DNA from: Vibrio rarus
Lineage (GTDB): Bacteria > Pseudomonadota > Gammaproteobacteria > Enterobacterales > Vibrionaceae
Assembly (NCBI RefSeq): GCF_024347075.1
Contig: NZ_AP024900.1
Span: 2,046,001-2,110,000, forward strand
Direction: 5' to 3'
Length of the DNA: 64,000 nucleotides
Shown here: piece after piece, positions 8,899-18,253 of the stretch
Layout of the letters: each line of letters begins with the position of its first letter
How positions within the stretch are numbered: the first letter of the stretch is position 1
Made by a program: the position numbers and the translations under genes
Notes under the pieces: model-generated
What the model saw: only the letters and a program-made list of their open reading frames with translations
What the model was told of the DNA's origin: nothing
Database searches by the model: none

Positions 8899-8934
8899 CG
8901 AAAAAGCCAGCTGTGATTAACAACTGGCTTTTAT
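8899..8934 (-). terminator. Intrinsic terminator after perM (works in both directions)
   Basis: AAAAAGCCAG and CTGGCTTTT form a hairpin 30 bp beyond the perM stop. On the minus strand the stem is followed by TTTTTC; on the plus strand by TTTTAT. Confidence 0.85.
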
Positions 8935-8963
8935 GTAGGCTTAATGTTTAGAGAAATATCACT

Positions 8964-10043
8964 CTATGTTGTCGCGGCGTTTTTTGAGCCTTCAAGTTGT
9001 GGGTGGTTAAATGCATTCACTACTGCCTTCACCAAAGTGGCTAAAGGAATAGCGAAGAAAATCCCCCAGAATCCCCACAGTCCGCCAAACACCAATACCG
9101 AGATAATAATCGCTACAGGGTGCAGGTTCACCGCTTCAGAAAATAATACGGGAACCAGAACATTGCCATCTAATGCTTGGATGATGCCATAAGCGATCAG
9201 TAAGGAATAAAACTCAGGGCTCAATCCCCATTGAAACAATCCAACAATGGCAATAGGTACTGTCACCGCCGCCGCACCAATATAAGGAATGAGCACCGAT
9301 AGGCCTACAGCGACCGCTAATAAGGCTGAATACCTAAGATCAAGCACCACAAACGTGAGGTAACTCACTCCACCTACGATCAAAATTTCTAACACTTTAC
9401 CGCGAATATAATTAGAAATCTGATCATTCATTTCATACCAAACCTGATAAGCAAGGTTGCGGTTTTTAGGCAGGATTCCCCCTAACATTCTGAGCATTTC
9501 GTTTTTATCTTTCAGCAAAAAGAAAGTCAGTAATGGCACTAAAATCAGGTAGACCCCTAGCGTAGCCAAACTAATTAATGATGCCAAAGAGCCCTTAACA
9601 AGGCTCTCCCCTAAGCCCACAAATTTATTTTTCATGTCGGCAAACATAAACTCGACATTGGTAACGGTGGCAAACTCAGGATAGCGTTCAGGAATACTAT
9701 TGATGTAGTTTTGCAGTTCAAGGTACATATTAGGCACATCGTTAACCAAGTTGCCTATTTGCTGCCAAACCGTCGGCACTAAAACCACGAAGGCGACGGT
9801 CACTAAGCCCACAAACAACAATAAAACGATAATCACAGAAAGAGTGCGCGGCAGCCCGACTCTATTCAATTGCACCACGGGCCATTCCAATAAATATGCC
9901 AGCACAATCGCCACCAATAACGGCGCAATAAGGTGACCGAAGAAATAGATAGTAATAAAGCCAAATAGAATAATGGCAGCTAAGCTTACTGCATGAGGAT
10001 CAGAAAATCGGCGCTTGTACCACTGCTTTATCATTTCAAGCAT
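8964..10043 (-). CDS. perM: PerM/AI-2E-exporter (UPF0118) family membrane protein
   Basis: The 359-residue protein has about eight hydrophobic segments: two near residues 18-50, one at 60-85, one near 155-180, and a cluster from 205 to 345. This is the usual pattern of the AI-2E transporter family. E. coli PerM (YfgO) is its closest named relative by context, since it too sits beside bepA (yfgC) and the ArsC-like yfgD. The family includes the putative AI-2 exporter TqsA and sodium/proton antiporters; the substrate here is unknown. The tusA-like gene lies 4 bp upstream on the same strand, so the two form an operon. Confidence 0.88.
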   Translation of the reverse strand: MLEMIKQWYKRRFSDPHAVSLAAIILFGFITIYFFGHLIAPLLVAIVLAYLLEWPVVQLNRVGLPRTLSVIIVLLLFVGLVTVAFVVLVPTVWQQIGNLVNDVPNMYLELQNYINSIPERYPEFATVTNVEFMFADMKNKFVGLGESLVKGSLASLISLATLGVYLILVPLLTFFLLKDKNEMLRMLGGILPKNRNLAYQVWYEMNDQISNYIRGKVLEILIVGGVSYLTFVVLDLRYSALLAVAVGLSVLIPYIGAAAVTVPIAIVGLFQWGLSPEFYSLLIAYGIIQALDGNVLVPVLFSEAVNLHPVAIIISVLVFGGLWGFWGIFFAIPLATLVKAVVNAFNHPQLEGSKNAATT

Positions 10044-10047
10044 TAGG

Positions 10048-10269
10048 TTACTCTTTAATTATGGTTAAGTAATAACAATGAGGTTCTTTCCTCACATCCA
10101 CTTGCATATTATGACGCAAGAAATACGCTTGCATGTCATGGACCGAACTTTTTTCTGCCACAACAAAAGTCAACGCTTGGGATGCGCTTAACTTACTGCT
10201 GGCTCGCTTAGCCAGTAGTAGAGTCATAGGGCAACGCTCTTGTGTAAGATCAATCGTTTCTAGAGACAT
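10048..10269 (-). CDS. TusA/SirA-like sulfurtransferase-family protein
   Basis: The 73-residue protein has the SirA-like signature with a Cys-Pro dipeptide near the N-terminus (ERCPMTLLLAKRA, C13). In TusA the equivalent cysteine carries persulfide sulfur for tRNA thiolation. Members like this one, encoded beside perM, are paralogues whose substrate is not established. The short C-terminal strand ends CYYLTIIKE. It is divergent from bepA across about 200 bp and overlaps the perM translation unit by spacing (4 bp). Confidence 0.82.
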   Translation of the reverse strand: MSLETIDLTQERCPMTLLLAKRASSKLSASQALTFVVAEKSSVHDMQAYFLRHNMQVDVRKEPHCYYLTIIKE

Positions 10270-10471
10270 ATTAGAACGAGTTCTATTTATTCTAAATACG
10301 TCTATTGTAAATCTTTTTTAGTTCAAAACCACCATTATCCCGTGCTAACCTATTGACTGAACCATCTCTCACTGTATGAGTTGTTTCGCAGAAGAAACCA
10401 ATTGATATTTTAAATGTCTTACATTTACCTACTGGCCGCTAAATAGAAAAGGATCTCACGTTAAATCCATA

Positions 10472-11941
10472 ATGAATGCCTCTATTTTAAAACGCAGCGT
10501 TTCAACCTTAGCCATACTGCTAAGTACGACTCTCCCTTGGTGTCCACTCACTCAAGCGAGCACCTCTGACTTGCCTGATATAGGTACCACAGCAGGTGCT
10601 ACGCTCAGCATTGACCAAGAGCGTAATTATGGTGATGCTTACATGCGCATTCTTAGAGCCAGTCAACCTGTCGTCAGTGACCCCGTATTAAGCGAATATA
10701 TCTCAAGTTTAGGTTACCGACTGGTGGCGAACTCTTCTGACGTCAAAACGCCCTTTGAGTTTTTTTTAATTCGTGATCGCAATATCAATGCTTTTGCGTT
10801 TTTTGGTGGCCATGTGGCCTTACACACCGGCCTGTTTTTGCATGCGGACTCAGAAGGTGAGCTCGCCTCTGTTGTGGCGCACGAAATTGCCCACGTAACC
10901 CAACGACACTTAGCCCGTCGTATGGAAGATCAAGCGCGAAAAACCCCAGTGACACTCGCCGCCTTAGCCGGTTCAATATTATTAGCCATTGCAGCCCCAG
11001 AAGCGGGGATCGCGGCCCTCACGGCGACACAAGCCGGGGCGATGCAAAGCGCCATTAACTACACACGAAGCAACGAAAAAGAAGCTGACCGCGTCGGAAT
11101 GAGCACCTTAATTAAAGCGGGCTATGATCCTCATGCTATGCCGATGTTCTTTGGTCGTCTAGCGGATCAATATCGCTATGCCAGCAAGCCACCACCTATG
11201 TTGCTTACCCACCCTCTTCCTGAAGATCGCATCACCGACTCCCGTGCCCGAGCGGATGCTTACCCCGTAAAATCCGTCATCCCATCGCTGGACTTTCATA
11301 TGGCAAAAGCGCGTATTGTTGCTCGCTATGTGGGGATAAACAGCGATGGAGCCATGGACTGGCTTAGCCGAAAAGAAAAAAGGGCCAGCAGCAAAATTAA
11401 AGGGGCATATGAATACGGTAAGGCGCTTGTGTACCTCGATACCAAACAGCTTGATAAGGCTGATGCTATTTTACAAAAGCTGCACAAGCAATTACCACAC
11501 AACAATTTTGTATTAGACGCGCTTTCTGATCTCTACCTAGAAAAAAAACAACCACAGCAAGCGCAACAGTTGCTACAGAGCGCCTTAAAAAGCAAACCAA
11601 ACAACCCTGTATTACAAATTAACCTTGCTAACGTGATGATTGCCAGTGACAACAATCATGATGCGATCCAGCTATTGCAACGTTATACCCATCGAAATCC
11701 ACACGATACCAATGGTTGGCACTTATTAAGTAAAGCACATGCTAACCTAGGTGATTCAGCCAATGAAGTAGCTGCACGCGGTGAGCTCTACGCACTCAAT
11801 GCCAACTGGAACCGTGCTATTCAAAGCTTCACTCAAGCAGCGCAATTGTCCCAACTGGGCAGTCTTCAGCAGGCCCGTTTTGATGCACGTATCGACCAAT
11901 TATTACAACAACGCGACCAATTTATGGCGCTACAAAACTAG
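10472..11941 (+). CDS. bepA: Periplasmic beta-barrel assembly-enhancing protease BepA
   Basis: The 489-residue protein has a Sec signal peptide (about residues 1-29), an M48 zinc metalloprotease domain with HEIAH (H137, E138, H141) and the third ligand E204 in NEKEADRVG, and a C-terminal TPR region (about residues 300-489). BepA degrades misfolded LptD and other stalled outer-membrane proteins at the BAM complex and also acts as a chaperone. Length and domain order match E. coli BepA (YfgC). It heads a run of three closely spaced genes: yfgD-like starts 12 bp later. Confidence 0.95.
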   Translation: MNASILKRSVSTLAILLSTTLPWCPLTQASTSDLPDIGTTAGATLSIDQERNYGDAYMRILRASQPVVSDPVLSEYISSLGYRLVANSSDVKTPFEFFLIRDRNINAFAFFGGHVALHTGLFLHADSEGELASVVAHEIAHVTQRHLARRMEDQARKTPVTLAALAGSILLAIAAPEAGIAALTATQAGAMQSAINYTRSNEKEADRVGMSTLIKAGYDPHAMPMFFGRLADQYRYASKPPPMLLTHPLPEDRITDSRARADAYPVKSVIPSLDFHMAKARIVARYVGINSDGAMDWLSRKEKRASSKIKGAYEYGKALVYLDTKQLDKADAILQKLHKQLPHNNFVLDALSDLYLEKKQPQQAQQLLQSALKSKPNNPVLQINLANVMIASDNNHDAIQLLQRYTHRNPHDTNGWHLLSKAHANLGDSANEVAARGELYALNANWNRAIQSFTQAAQLSQLGSLQQARFDARIDQLLQQRDQFMALQN

Positions 11942-11953
11942 AAAAGGAAACTC

Positions 11954-12304
11954 ATGTCTGTCGTTATCTATCACAACCCTCGCTGCTCAAAAAGCAGAGA
12001 AACTTTAGCGCTACTAGAAGAAAAAGGCATTACCCCTGAAGTCGTGCTGTATTTGCAAGCGGAACTGACCGTTGAAGCACTACAAAACTTGTACTCCTTA
12101 TTGGACCTTAATGAAGTGCGTGACATGATGCGCACCAAAGAGAGCCTCTATAAAGAGTTAAACCTTGGGGATCCAGCTCTAGATGATCACGCCCTGTTCC
12201 AAGCGATGCTTGAACACCGTAAACTCATTGAGCGCCCTATTGTGGTCGCTAACGGCAAAGCAAAACATGGCCGTCCCCCACAACAGGTACTTGAGATCCT
12301 ATAA
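11954..12304 (+). CDS. arsC: ArsC-family reductase (YfgD type)
   Basis: The 116-residue protein starts IYHNPRCSKSRETLALLEEK, matching glutaredoxin-dependent arsenate reductases (active-site Cys at residue 11), and has the KRPIV-like segment ERPIVVANGKAKHGRPP near its C-terminus, with the arginines that bind the oxyanion. It corresponds to E. coli YfgD, located next to bepA. No arsenite pump or ArsR regulator is nearby, so a role in arsenic resistance is unproven. An AAAAGGAAAC ribosome-binding site precedes the ATG. Its stop overlaps the next start by 1 bp (TAATG). Confidence 0.9.
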   Translation: MSVVIYHNPRCSKSRETLALLEEKGITPEVVLYLQAELTVEALQNLYSLLDLNEVRDMMRTKESLYKELNLGDPALDDHALFQAMLEHRKLIERPIVVANGKAKHGRPPQQVLEIL

Positions 12305-12753
12305 TGCCTCCTCCCAATGATATGGCACCCCAGACTAGACGCTGGCTAAGAGTGGCGCAAATGGGTCACGGCTTGCTAGTTGCTTGGGTTGTGCTTTGGC
12401 ACAGCTTAATCTCTCCCCCCATAGAATTTAGCCCTTGGTTTCTTACCATTGCTTGGACCTTGCCTTTATTGTTACCAATGAAAGGCATACTTAAGCAAAA
12501 CCCCTACACTTTTGCCTGGGCTAACTTCATTCTTCTTTTGTATTTTCTACATTCTTTAACACTGGTTTATGTGGATGAGGGAGAGCGAGCTTTAGCCATC
12601 ACTGAACTGTGTTTAACCAGTATCACCTTTATTGCCAATACGGTTTATAGTCGCCAACGTGGTAGAGAGTTAGGTTTAAAGCTAAAAAAACTCTCGCAAT
12701 ATAAACAAGAAGAGCAACAACGCTTTGAAGGTTATACCAATCACACTAAGTAA
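12304..12753 (+). CDS. DUF2069-family membrane protein with repeat-derived C-terminus
   Basis: The 149-residue protein has four predicted membrane segments (about residues 17-35, 43-60, 70-90 and 98-115), as in the DUF2069 family. The function is unknown. It is coupled to the ArsC-like gene by the TAATG overlap. Its last five residues and stop (TNHTK*) are encoded by the left end of MITE-like repeat copy B, so the native C-terminus was probably replaced when the repeat inserted. The same five residues end the unrelated map product. Confidence 0.85.
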   Translation: MPPPNDMAPQTRRWLRVAQMGHGLLVAWVVLWHSLISPPIEFSPWFLTIAWTLPLLLPMKGILKQNPYTFAWANFILLLYFLHSLTLVYVDEGERALAITELCLTSITFIANTVYSRQRGRELGLKLKKLSQYKQEEQQRFEGYTNHTK

Positions 12754-12895
12754 GTGATCAGAAATAGCGTAGGAAAAATGCTCGAAAACAAGGCAGGATT
12801 TTTCGATAAGTAGTTATTCTACAATCAAAAATTCTAACGCAGTTATCGAGTATTTTAACAAGCTAGAATGACCAGTTATTTAGTACGATTGGTAT
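12734..12895 (+). repeat. MITE-like repeat, full copy B (162 bp)
   Basis: The length equals copy A (859-1020), with only a few scattered base differences, and the ends are the same (ATACCAATC / GATTGGTAT). Its first 20 bp form the end of the DUF2069 coding region, including the stop codon. Confidence 0.93.
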
Positions 12896-12928
12896 TCACT
12901 CTATGTATCACCACAGGTTCGATTAACC

Positions 12929-12963
12929 AAAAAAAATCCCCATCATAGAATGGGGATTTTTTT
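12929..12963. terminator. Bidirectional intrinsic terminator between DUF2069 and DUF2066 genes
   Basis: AAAAATCCCCAT and ATGGGGATTTTTTT form a strong hairpin with a 6-base loop. It lies between repeat copies B and D, in a 338-bp stretch without genes that is otherwise filled by those repeats. Confidence 0.9.
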
Positions 12964-12982
12964 GTGCTTGACCGAGTCACTC

Positions 12983-13101
12983 ATACCACTAATCACTGTA
13001 ATTAAGTGGTCAGAATAAGCAGTTGTTCTACATTCAAAAGTTACAACGCCGTGATCAAGTGTTTTAACAAGCTAGAATGATCAGTTAATGACTACGATTG
13101 C
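12983..13101 (+). repeat. MITE-like repeat, shortened and diverged copy D
   Basis: It begins ATACCACTAATCACT and ends TAATGACTACGATTGCC. The inner segment TTTTAACAAGCTAGAATGAT is identical to copies A and B (a 20-bp run), but about 40 bp of the left half are missing and the outer ends have drifted. The right end contains the stop codon of the DUF2066 gene on the minus strand. Confidence 0.8.
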
Positions 13102-14294
13102 CATTTATAATGTAATGGCTCCGGGGTAGTCTCCACCACAGGTGCCGTTTCTGGTTGCAGTGGCGCGGTGACTTTCTCAGTAACTTGTGGCGCACCACTG
13201 ATGGTACCTTCCCCTTGAGAGACACTATTTTCTGGCGCTACGCTCACCTGTTTTACCTCTTTAGGCGTAACAGGTGCCGCTATTTTTATCACACGCTTGT
13301 TTCTAAGAAGTTGTCGTTCAAAATCGGCTTGTTCGGTAATAAGGTTAACTTGAAAATTCACTTCTTGTCCTACGGTATGCACTAAGTCCACCGAGGCAAC
13401 ACTAGGTAAGTTTTCTAAGTAACGCTCAATATGAAAGAACATACTTGCCCCTTTAACACCGCTGAACTTTACATTCATAGAAGAAGCGATTTCACCGTTA
13501 GATTTAGCCGAGCTTTTTTTTGCGTAATAACGACCCAGTTCCGCCACCATATTTTCAGTGACCTGCTTGTTAGTACCTGTTGCTTCACCACTCACAGAAG
13601 CTATCTGAGTATCCGCTATGAATTGTGGCTTATCATCATATAAAGTCCAACGTAAATGCTGTTGATTGCCCTTACGGGTGATTCGAGCTACCACTACGGC
13701 ATCCGCATCACTATAACGACGGCTACTTTTAGAAATTTGTTTTGTGAAACCGCCCCAGACTTCTGTTGCCTTGATGCTAGTAATATCATCAATATCACCC
13801 ACAGGCACAGTTATTGGCAATCCCTTCATTCCTGCAATATATCTTAAATTAGCAACGGAGGTTCTTTCTGATTGCTCCCAACTAATCGTACGGTCATAGC
13901 CATTATCTTCCACTACCCATACTAATAGACGTGCACGTTCTTCTGGCCAAAAAGGGAGGTTAGCTTGAGCTAATAAAGATTGGATCTGCCTAGAGTTGAA
14001 CGACATTTTTAATAGAGGTTGACCATTTTTCTCCGCGGGAGTAATGGTTGAAAGAAAGCGGCTGCTTTGAGTTAACGCCTTTTGTATCACAGCACTCTCT
14101 AACGAGGCGGAGTCCCCTGTAGCCCGAACGATGACATCTCTCATGCCTTCACGACGCGCCAATTCCTCACCACTATGTTTCGCATCTTGTTGCTGTTCAA
14201 ACACAACAGCTTCTGTATCAAACACATTAACCTTAGTCACAGCTAATGCCGAAAATGAGGTTAATGTTGCTAGCAAACAAGCCAAAAATCGCAT
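13092..14294 (-). CDS. DUF2066-domain exported protein
   Basis: The 400-residue protein starts with a Sec signal peptide (MRFLACLLATLTSFSALA). The DUF2066 domain covers most of residues 20-330, starting VNVFDTEAVV and including ARREGMRDVIVRATG. A proline- and glutamate-rich low-complexity tail follows (about residues 345-395). It is probably periplasmic; the function is unknown. The stop codon and last residues (KWQS*) lie inside the right end of repeat copy D. It is downstream of upp on the same strand, about 105 bp away. Confidence 0.8.
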   Translation of the reverse strand: MRFLACLLATLTSFSALAVTKVNVFDTEAVVFEQQQDAKHSGEELARREGMRDVIVRATGDSASLESAVIQKALTQSSRFLSTITPAEKNGQPLLKMSFNSRQIQSLLAQANLPFWPEERARLLVWVVEDNGYDRTISWEQSERTSVANLRYIAGMKGLPITVPVGDIDDITSIKATEVWGGFTKQISKSSRRYSDADAVVVARITRKGNQQHLRWTLYDDKPQFIADTQIASVSGEATGTNKQVTENMVAELGRYYAKKSSAKSNGEIASSMNVKFSGVKGASMFFHIERYLENLPSVASVDLVHTVGQEVNFQVNLITEQADFERQLLRNKRVIKIAAPVTPKEVKQVSVAPENSVSQGEGTISGAPQVTEKVTAPLQPETAPVVETTPEPLHYKWQS

Positions 14295-14352
14295 AAATAA
14301 CTCAATAATATTAAATAGTTAACAAATAATAACTAAGGATACGAAAACCAAC

Positions 14353-14382
14353 AAGTAGAGCCTAAAAAAAACAGCTCTACTA
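14353..14382. terminator. Hairpin between upp and the DUF2066 gene
   Basis: AGTAGAGC and GCTCTACT form an 8-bp stem around an A-rich loop. On the minus strand no T-run follows directly, so it may be a weak terminator or an RNA-stabilising stem at the end of the upp message. Confidence 0.4.
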
Positions 14383-14399
14383 TGTGGCGTTATTGGGGT

Positions 14400-15026
14400 T
14401 TATTTAGTACCAAAAATTTTATCGCCCGCATCACCTAGACCCGGAACAATGTAACCTTTGTCATTTAAGCACTCATCGATAGCAGCAGTGAAAAGCTCGA
14501 TATCAGGGTGGGCTTTTTCTAATGCCTCAATACCTTCAGGAGCGGCAACCAATACTAAGGCTTTAACTGTTTTACAGCCTTGCTCTTTTAAAAGATCAAT
14601 GGTTGCGATCATAGAGCCACCTGTTGCCAGCATTGGGTCAACAACCAAAGCAATACGCTCATCAATAGAAGACGCTAACTTATTAAAGTAAGGTACGGGT
14701 TCTAATGTTTCTTCATCACGGTAGATACCTACCACGCTGATTTTAGCACTAGGCATGTGCTCTAACACGCCATCCATCATGCCAAGGCCTGCACGCAAGA
14801 TTGGTACAACTGTGACTTTTTTACCTTTAATTTGGTCAACTTCAACATCGCCATCCCACCCTTTAATGGTGACACGCTCTGTTGCGAAATCAGCTGTAGC
14901 TTCATAAGTCAGTAAACTACCCACTTCTGTTGCTAGTTCTCTAAAACGCTTAGTACTAATATCCCCTTCGCGCATTAAACCTAGTTTATGTTTCACAAGC
15001 GGGTGTTTTACTTCAACAACTCTCAT
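14400..15026 (-). CDS. upp: Uracil phosphoribosyltransferase
   Basis: Upp makes UMP from uracil and PRPP in pyrimidine salvage. The 208-residue protein has the expected start [19 protein letters not shown], the flexible-loop region, and the PRPP-binding motif [15 protein letters not shown] near residues 128-142. The start is set at the ATG at 15024-15026: a GGAGAAG ribosome-binding site sits 5-7 bp upstream, and this start matches the family. A four-codon longer TTG start would run through that site. It is divergent from purM. Confidence 0.96.
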   Translation of the reverse strand: MRVVEVKHPLVKHKLGLMREGDISTKRFRELATEVGSLLTYEATADFATERVTIKGWDGDVEVDQIKGKKVTVVPILRAGLGMMDGVLEHMPSAKISVVGIYRDEETLEPVPYFNKLASSIDERIALVVDPMLATGGSMIATIDLLKEQGCKTVKALVLVAAPEGIEALEKAHPDIELFTAAIDECLNDKGYIVPGLGDAGDKIFGTK

Positions 15027-15240
15027 ATTCTTCTCCAATCTAATTTTACAAACGCCAGAATTATATACCCAAACCGCCTCAAGTTACGAGTCACACACCC
15101 CTTTGCACGCAATTTAACCGTAGAGATAAAGAAATAAATAGGCCCTTGCCTGCGCCACTTAGCTCCCTTCTACTCTCGCTTTTTGCTCTTTTTTACCCCC
15201 CTGATATGCACATCAAATCAACAACTGACACAAATATCCG

Positions 15241-15256
15241 CGCAAACGTTTGCTAT
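15241..15256 (+). promoter_or_regulatory. PurR operator upstream of purMN
   Basis: CGCAAACGTTTGCTAT agrees with the gammaproteobacterial PurR box (ACGCAAACGTTTNCNT) in nearly every position. It overlaps the likely -35 region (TTGCTA, 15250-15255; -10 TAGAAT, 15274-15279; 18-bp spacer), so bound PurR should block purM transcription when hypoxanthine or guanine is plentiful. Confidence 0.88.
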
Positions 15257-15325
15257 TACTGATTATCCCTTGTTAGAATAGCGCCGATTTTTCTTCCCTA
15301 AACTTTTCTAAACGAGGAATTTCCC

Positions 15326-16366
15326 GTGAGTAGTAACAAGCCTTCTCTGAGCTATAAAGATGCTGGTGTAGATATTGATGCTGGCAACGCACTGGTTGAC
15401 AAAATTAAAGGTGCTGTAAAGCGCACACGTCGTCCAGAGGTCATGGGTGGCATTGGTGGCTTTGGTGCATTATGCGAATTGCCAACCAAATATAAGCAAC
15501 CAGTACTGGTTTCGGGTACAGATGGCGTTGGTACTAAACTACGCCTTGCTCTAGATATGAAAAAACATGACACCATTGGTATCGATCTAGTGGCAATGTG
15601 TGTGAATGACCTTATCGTTCAAGGTGGCGAGCCTCTATTTTTCTTAGATTATTACGCAACAGGGAAACTTGACGTTGAAACTGCAGCTGACGTTGTAGCG
15701 GGTATTGCAGAAGGTTGTGTGCAAGCTGGTTGTTCATTAATCGGTGGTGAAACAGCTGAAATGCCAGGCATGTATGAAGGTGACGACTACGACGTTGCTG
15801 GCTTCTGTGTTGGCGTGGTAGAAAAAGAAGACATCATCGACGGCACTAAAGTGGCTGCAGGTGACGCTCTTATTGCCGTAGGTTCAAGTGGCCCACACTC
15901 AAACGGTTACTCTCTAGTTCGTAAGATCCTTGAAGTTTCACAAGCGGATCTAAACCAAGACCTAGAAGGCAAACCACTAGGTGAGCACCTACTACAACCA
16001 ACAAAAATTTACATCAAATCAGCGCTTAAAATGATTGAGAAGCACGACATTCATGCTATCTCTCACATCACTGGCGGTGGTTTCTGGGAAAATATCCCAC
16101 GAGTGCTTCCTGAAGGTACTAAAGCGGTTATCGATGGTAACAGCTGGCAGTGGCCAACCGTGTTCAACTGGCTGCAAGAAAACGGCAATGTTGACACTCG
16201 CGAAATGTACCGCACATTTAACTGTGGTGTTGGCCTTGTTGTTGCACTTCCTCAAGATCAAGCACAAGCGGCGGTTGACCTTCTAATCGAAGAAGGTGAA
16301 AACGCTTGGGTTATCGGTCAAATCGCTGAAGCAAACGGCGACGAAGAGCAAGTAGAGATCAAATAA
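15326..16366 (+). CDS. purM: Phosphoribosylformylglycinamidine cyclo-ligase (AIR synthetase)
   Basis: PurM closes FGAM to aminoimidazole ribotide using ATP, the fifth step of purine synthesis. The 346-residue protein has the family landmarks [13 protein letters not shown] at the start, [20 protein letters not shown] and [13 protein letters not shown]. Translation starts at GTG (15326) with an ACGAGG ribosome-binding site 8 bp upstream. A PurR box lies in the promoter. purN follows after 2 bp, giving the usual purMN operon. Confidence 0.97.
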   Translation: MSSNKPSLSYKDAGVDIDAGNALVDKIKGAVKRTRRPEVMGGIGGFGALCELPTKYKQPVLVSGTDGVGTKLRLALDMKKHDTIGIDLVAMCVNDLIVQGGEPLFFLDYYATGKLDVETAADVVAGIAEGCVQAGCSLIGGETAEMPGMYEGDDYDVAGFCVGVVEKEDIIDGTKVAAGDALIAVGSSGPHSNGYSLVRKILEVSQADLNQDLEGKPLGEHLLQPTKIYIKSALKMIEKHDIHAISHITGGGFWENIPRVLPEGTKAVIDGNSWQWPTVFNWLQENGNVDTREMYRTFNCGVGLVVALPQDQAQAAVDLLIEEGENAWVIGQIAEANGDEEQVEIK

Positions 16367-16368
16367 AA

Positions 16369-16953
16369 ATGACTAAAATAGTCGTCTTAATTTCAGGGAA
16401 TGGAAGTAATTTACAGGCGATTATTGATGCCTGTATTAAAGGCGACATTGACGGTCAAGTCAGTGCGGTTATCAGTAATCGCACTGACGCATTTGGTTTA
16501 CAGCGAGCCAAGCAAGCCAATATCCCGACCCATGTAAAATCGCATAAAGACTTCTCCGACAGAGAATCATTTGATCAAGCCATGATGAACATCATTGATG
16601 ACTATCAGCCTGATGTCATAGTGCTAGCGGGTTACATGCGTATTCTTACTGACGGTTTTGTCAATCATTACCTAGGTAAAATGATCAACATCCACCCATC
16701 TTTATTACCTAAATACCCAGGTTTACACACCCATAAGCGCGCTATTGAAGCCGGTGATAGTGAACACGGTAGTAGCGTACACTTTGTAACGCCAGAGCTA
16801 GATAGCGGCCCTATTATAGAGCAAGCAAAAGTCCCCATTGAAGCGCATGATAACCCGCAATCACTATTAGCTAAGGTACAAAAAGCGGAGCATATTCTCT
16901 ACCCTAAAGTGATTCAAGATATCATTTCTGGTCGCGTTGTTTGGCAACAGTAG
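16369..16953 (+). CDS. purN: Phosphoribosylglycinamide formyltransferase
   Basis: PurN transfers a formyl group from 10-formyltetrahydrofolate to GAR, the third step of purine synthesis. The 194-residue protein begins KIVVLISGNGSNLQAI (phosphate-binding loop) and holds the catalytic segment MINIHPSLLPKYPGLHTH (Asn, His) and HFVTPELDSGPII with the catalytic Asp. It is transcribed with purM. Confidence 0.97.
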   Translation: MTKIVVLISGNGSNLQAIIDACIKGDIDGQVSAVISNRTDAFGLQRAKQANIPTHVKSHKDFSDRESFDQAMMNIIDDYQPDVIVLAGYMRILTDGFVNHYLGKMINIHPSLLPKYPGLHTHKRAIEAGDSEHGSSVHFVTPELDSGPIIEQAKVPIEAHDNPQSLLAKVQKAEHILYPKVIQDIISGRVVWQQ

Positions 16954-17098
16954 CCACATTAAGCACATTGACTTTCTCATTGCTATTCTCTGTTTTCATG
17001 TCACAAATAATAAAAAATCCTCCCACTGTAAATATGTTGCATATGGCTAGTGTTTATTCAGAATTATAAAATCTTAGTTTTCACATAATGAGATTTAT

Positions 17099-18253
17099 AT
17101 GCGCACTACATGGCTCACTGTCCTTCTTAGCTTATTCACTGTGAGTGCTCACAGCGCACCAACTCCAGAAAATCAAAATAGTGCTTATATCGTCAACGGT
17201 ATCAATACCAGCGTAAGAGACTATAGCTCTTTTGTAAGTTTATATTATGACCCGTCAGGATATGTCTCTAATAAACGTTATTATCCTTATTGTGGTGGTG
17301 TATTAATTGCCCCGCAGTATGTGCTAACCGCTGCACATTGCATTTATGATAATCGAGCAGTACAACTGTATACCTCAGTTTCCTTTATGCCTCAAAATGA
17401 GCAACTCAGTCACCCAACAATTTTGGGATTCAGTCGACGCATCAGCGATGTTTATTATCGAACGGACTTCTATGATGATGTAGAGGCAAATTTGCCAAAT
17501 GATATCGCCATACTAAAACTTGAAGCACCAAGGCAAATTGGTACCCCGGTGGACTGGGCGATTGATGAATCATATAGATATAATGCTACGGCGCACTTTA
17601 CAGCGGTGGGGCATGGCAACAACACCTATGACAGCAAAGAGACCCATACTCTACAAAAAGTGGCTCTATCGTTAGTAGATAATGAAACATGCCGACAAGA
17701 ATTTGGCGATGGTATCACTCAATCACACTTGTGCTTTGATGGCGAATATAACCCTGCCACTCAGTTAAAAAACTCCCCCTGCAATGGTGATTCCGGTGGT
17801 CCACTTTATTGGACGCATAATGGCCGAAATATCTTAGTCGGCATCACCAGTTTTGGCCCAAAAATCTGTGGTACGCCGTATCGCAGTCCTACTTCGATAT
17901 TTACTGAAGTCGCCGATTATAACTTCTGGATTACCGATGTGCTCAACAACCAAATCGATCCCGAGATTACGACTCATCTACACATTAGCAAGGAAAACCG
18001 GCGCTCTGGCATTGTTGAAACAGTCAATCACAAGGATGCACCTGTGATTGTTGAAGAGGTAAATAACCAGGTTGCGCCTGTAATTGTTGAGGAAAAAGAG
18101 CCCATACAGACAAGCGAGCCTTTAAGCGTGGATTCAAACAATAATTCAAAAAAAAGTGGCGGTACAATCGGAATGTGCTGGTTGCTGTTGATGGGATTAT
18201 TGGTTGCTCAACGAAGAGCAACCAATAATAGCGACTCTAAAGTGCTTCAGTAG
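17099..18253 (+). CDS. Secreted trypsin-like serine protease with GlyGly-CTERM tail
   Basis: The 384-residue protein has a signal peptide (about residues 1-19), an IVNG activation-type site at about residue 31, and an S1 trypsin domain with the full triad: H80 in LTAAHC, D135 in NDIAIL and S232 in GDSGGP. A linker holds two near-copies of the unit VAPVIVEE. The tail is GG (354-355), a hydrophobic stretch, and RR (372-373), the GlyGly-CTERM signal. Vibrio proteases of this type (the VesB group) leave by type II secretion and are processed at this tail by rhombosortase. Ten residues follow the arginines, and the 3' end overlaps the convergent yafJ by 17 bp. It is an accessory gene between purN and yafJ. 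Confidence 0.9.
   Translation: MRTTWLTVLLSLFTVSAHSAPTPENQNSAYIVNGINTSVRDYSSFVSLYYDPSGYVSNKRYYPYCGGVLIAPQYVLTAAHCIYDNRAVQLYTSVSFMPQNEQLSHPTILGFSRRISDVYYRTDFYDDVEANLPNDIAILKLEAPRQIGTPVDWAIDESYRYNATAHFTAVGHGNNTYDSKETHTLQKVALSLVDNETCRQEFGDGITQSHLCFDGEYNPATQLKNSPCNGDSGGPLYWTHNGRNILVGITSFGPKICGTPYRSPTSIFTEVADYNFWITDVLNNQIDPEITTHLHISKENRRSGIVETVNHKDAPVIVEEVNNQVAPVIVEEKEPIQTSEPLSVDSNNNSKKSGGTIGMCWLLLMGLLVAQRRATNNSDSKVLQ

Noticed and set aside
509..12304. The two ArsC-like genes as an arsenic-resistance system
   Set aside because: They lie 11 kb apart, next to their usual housekeeping neighbours, and no arsenite pump or ArsR repressor is in the window.
15027..15038. Longer upp reading starting four codons upstream
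   Set aside because: It would start at TTG and run through the GGAG ribosome-binding site of the ATG at 15024-15026. The shorter form matches the family.
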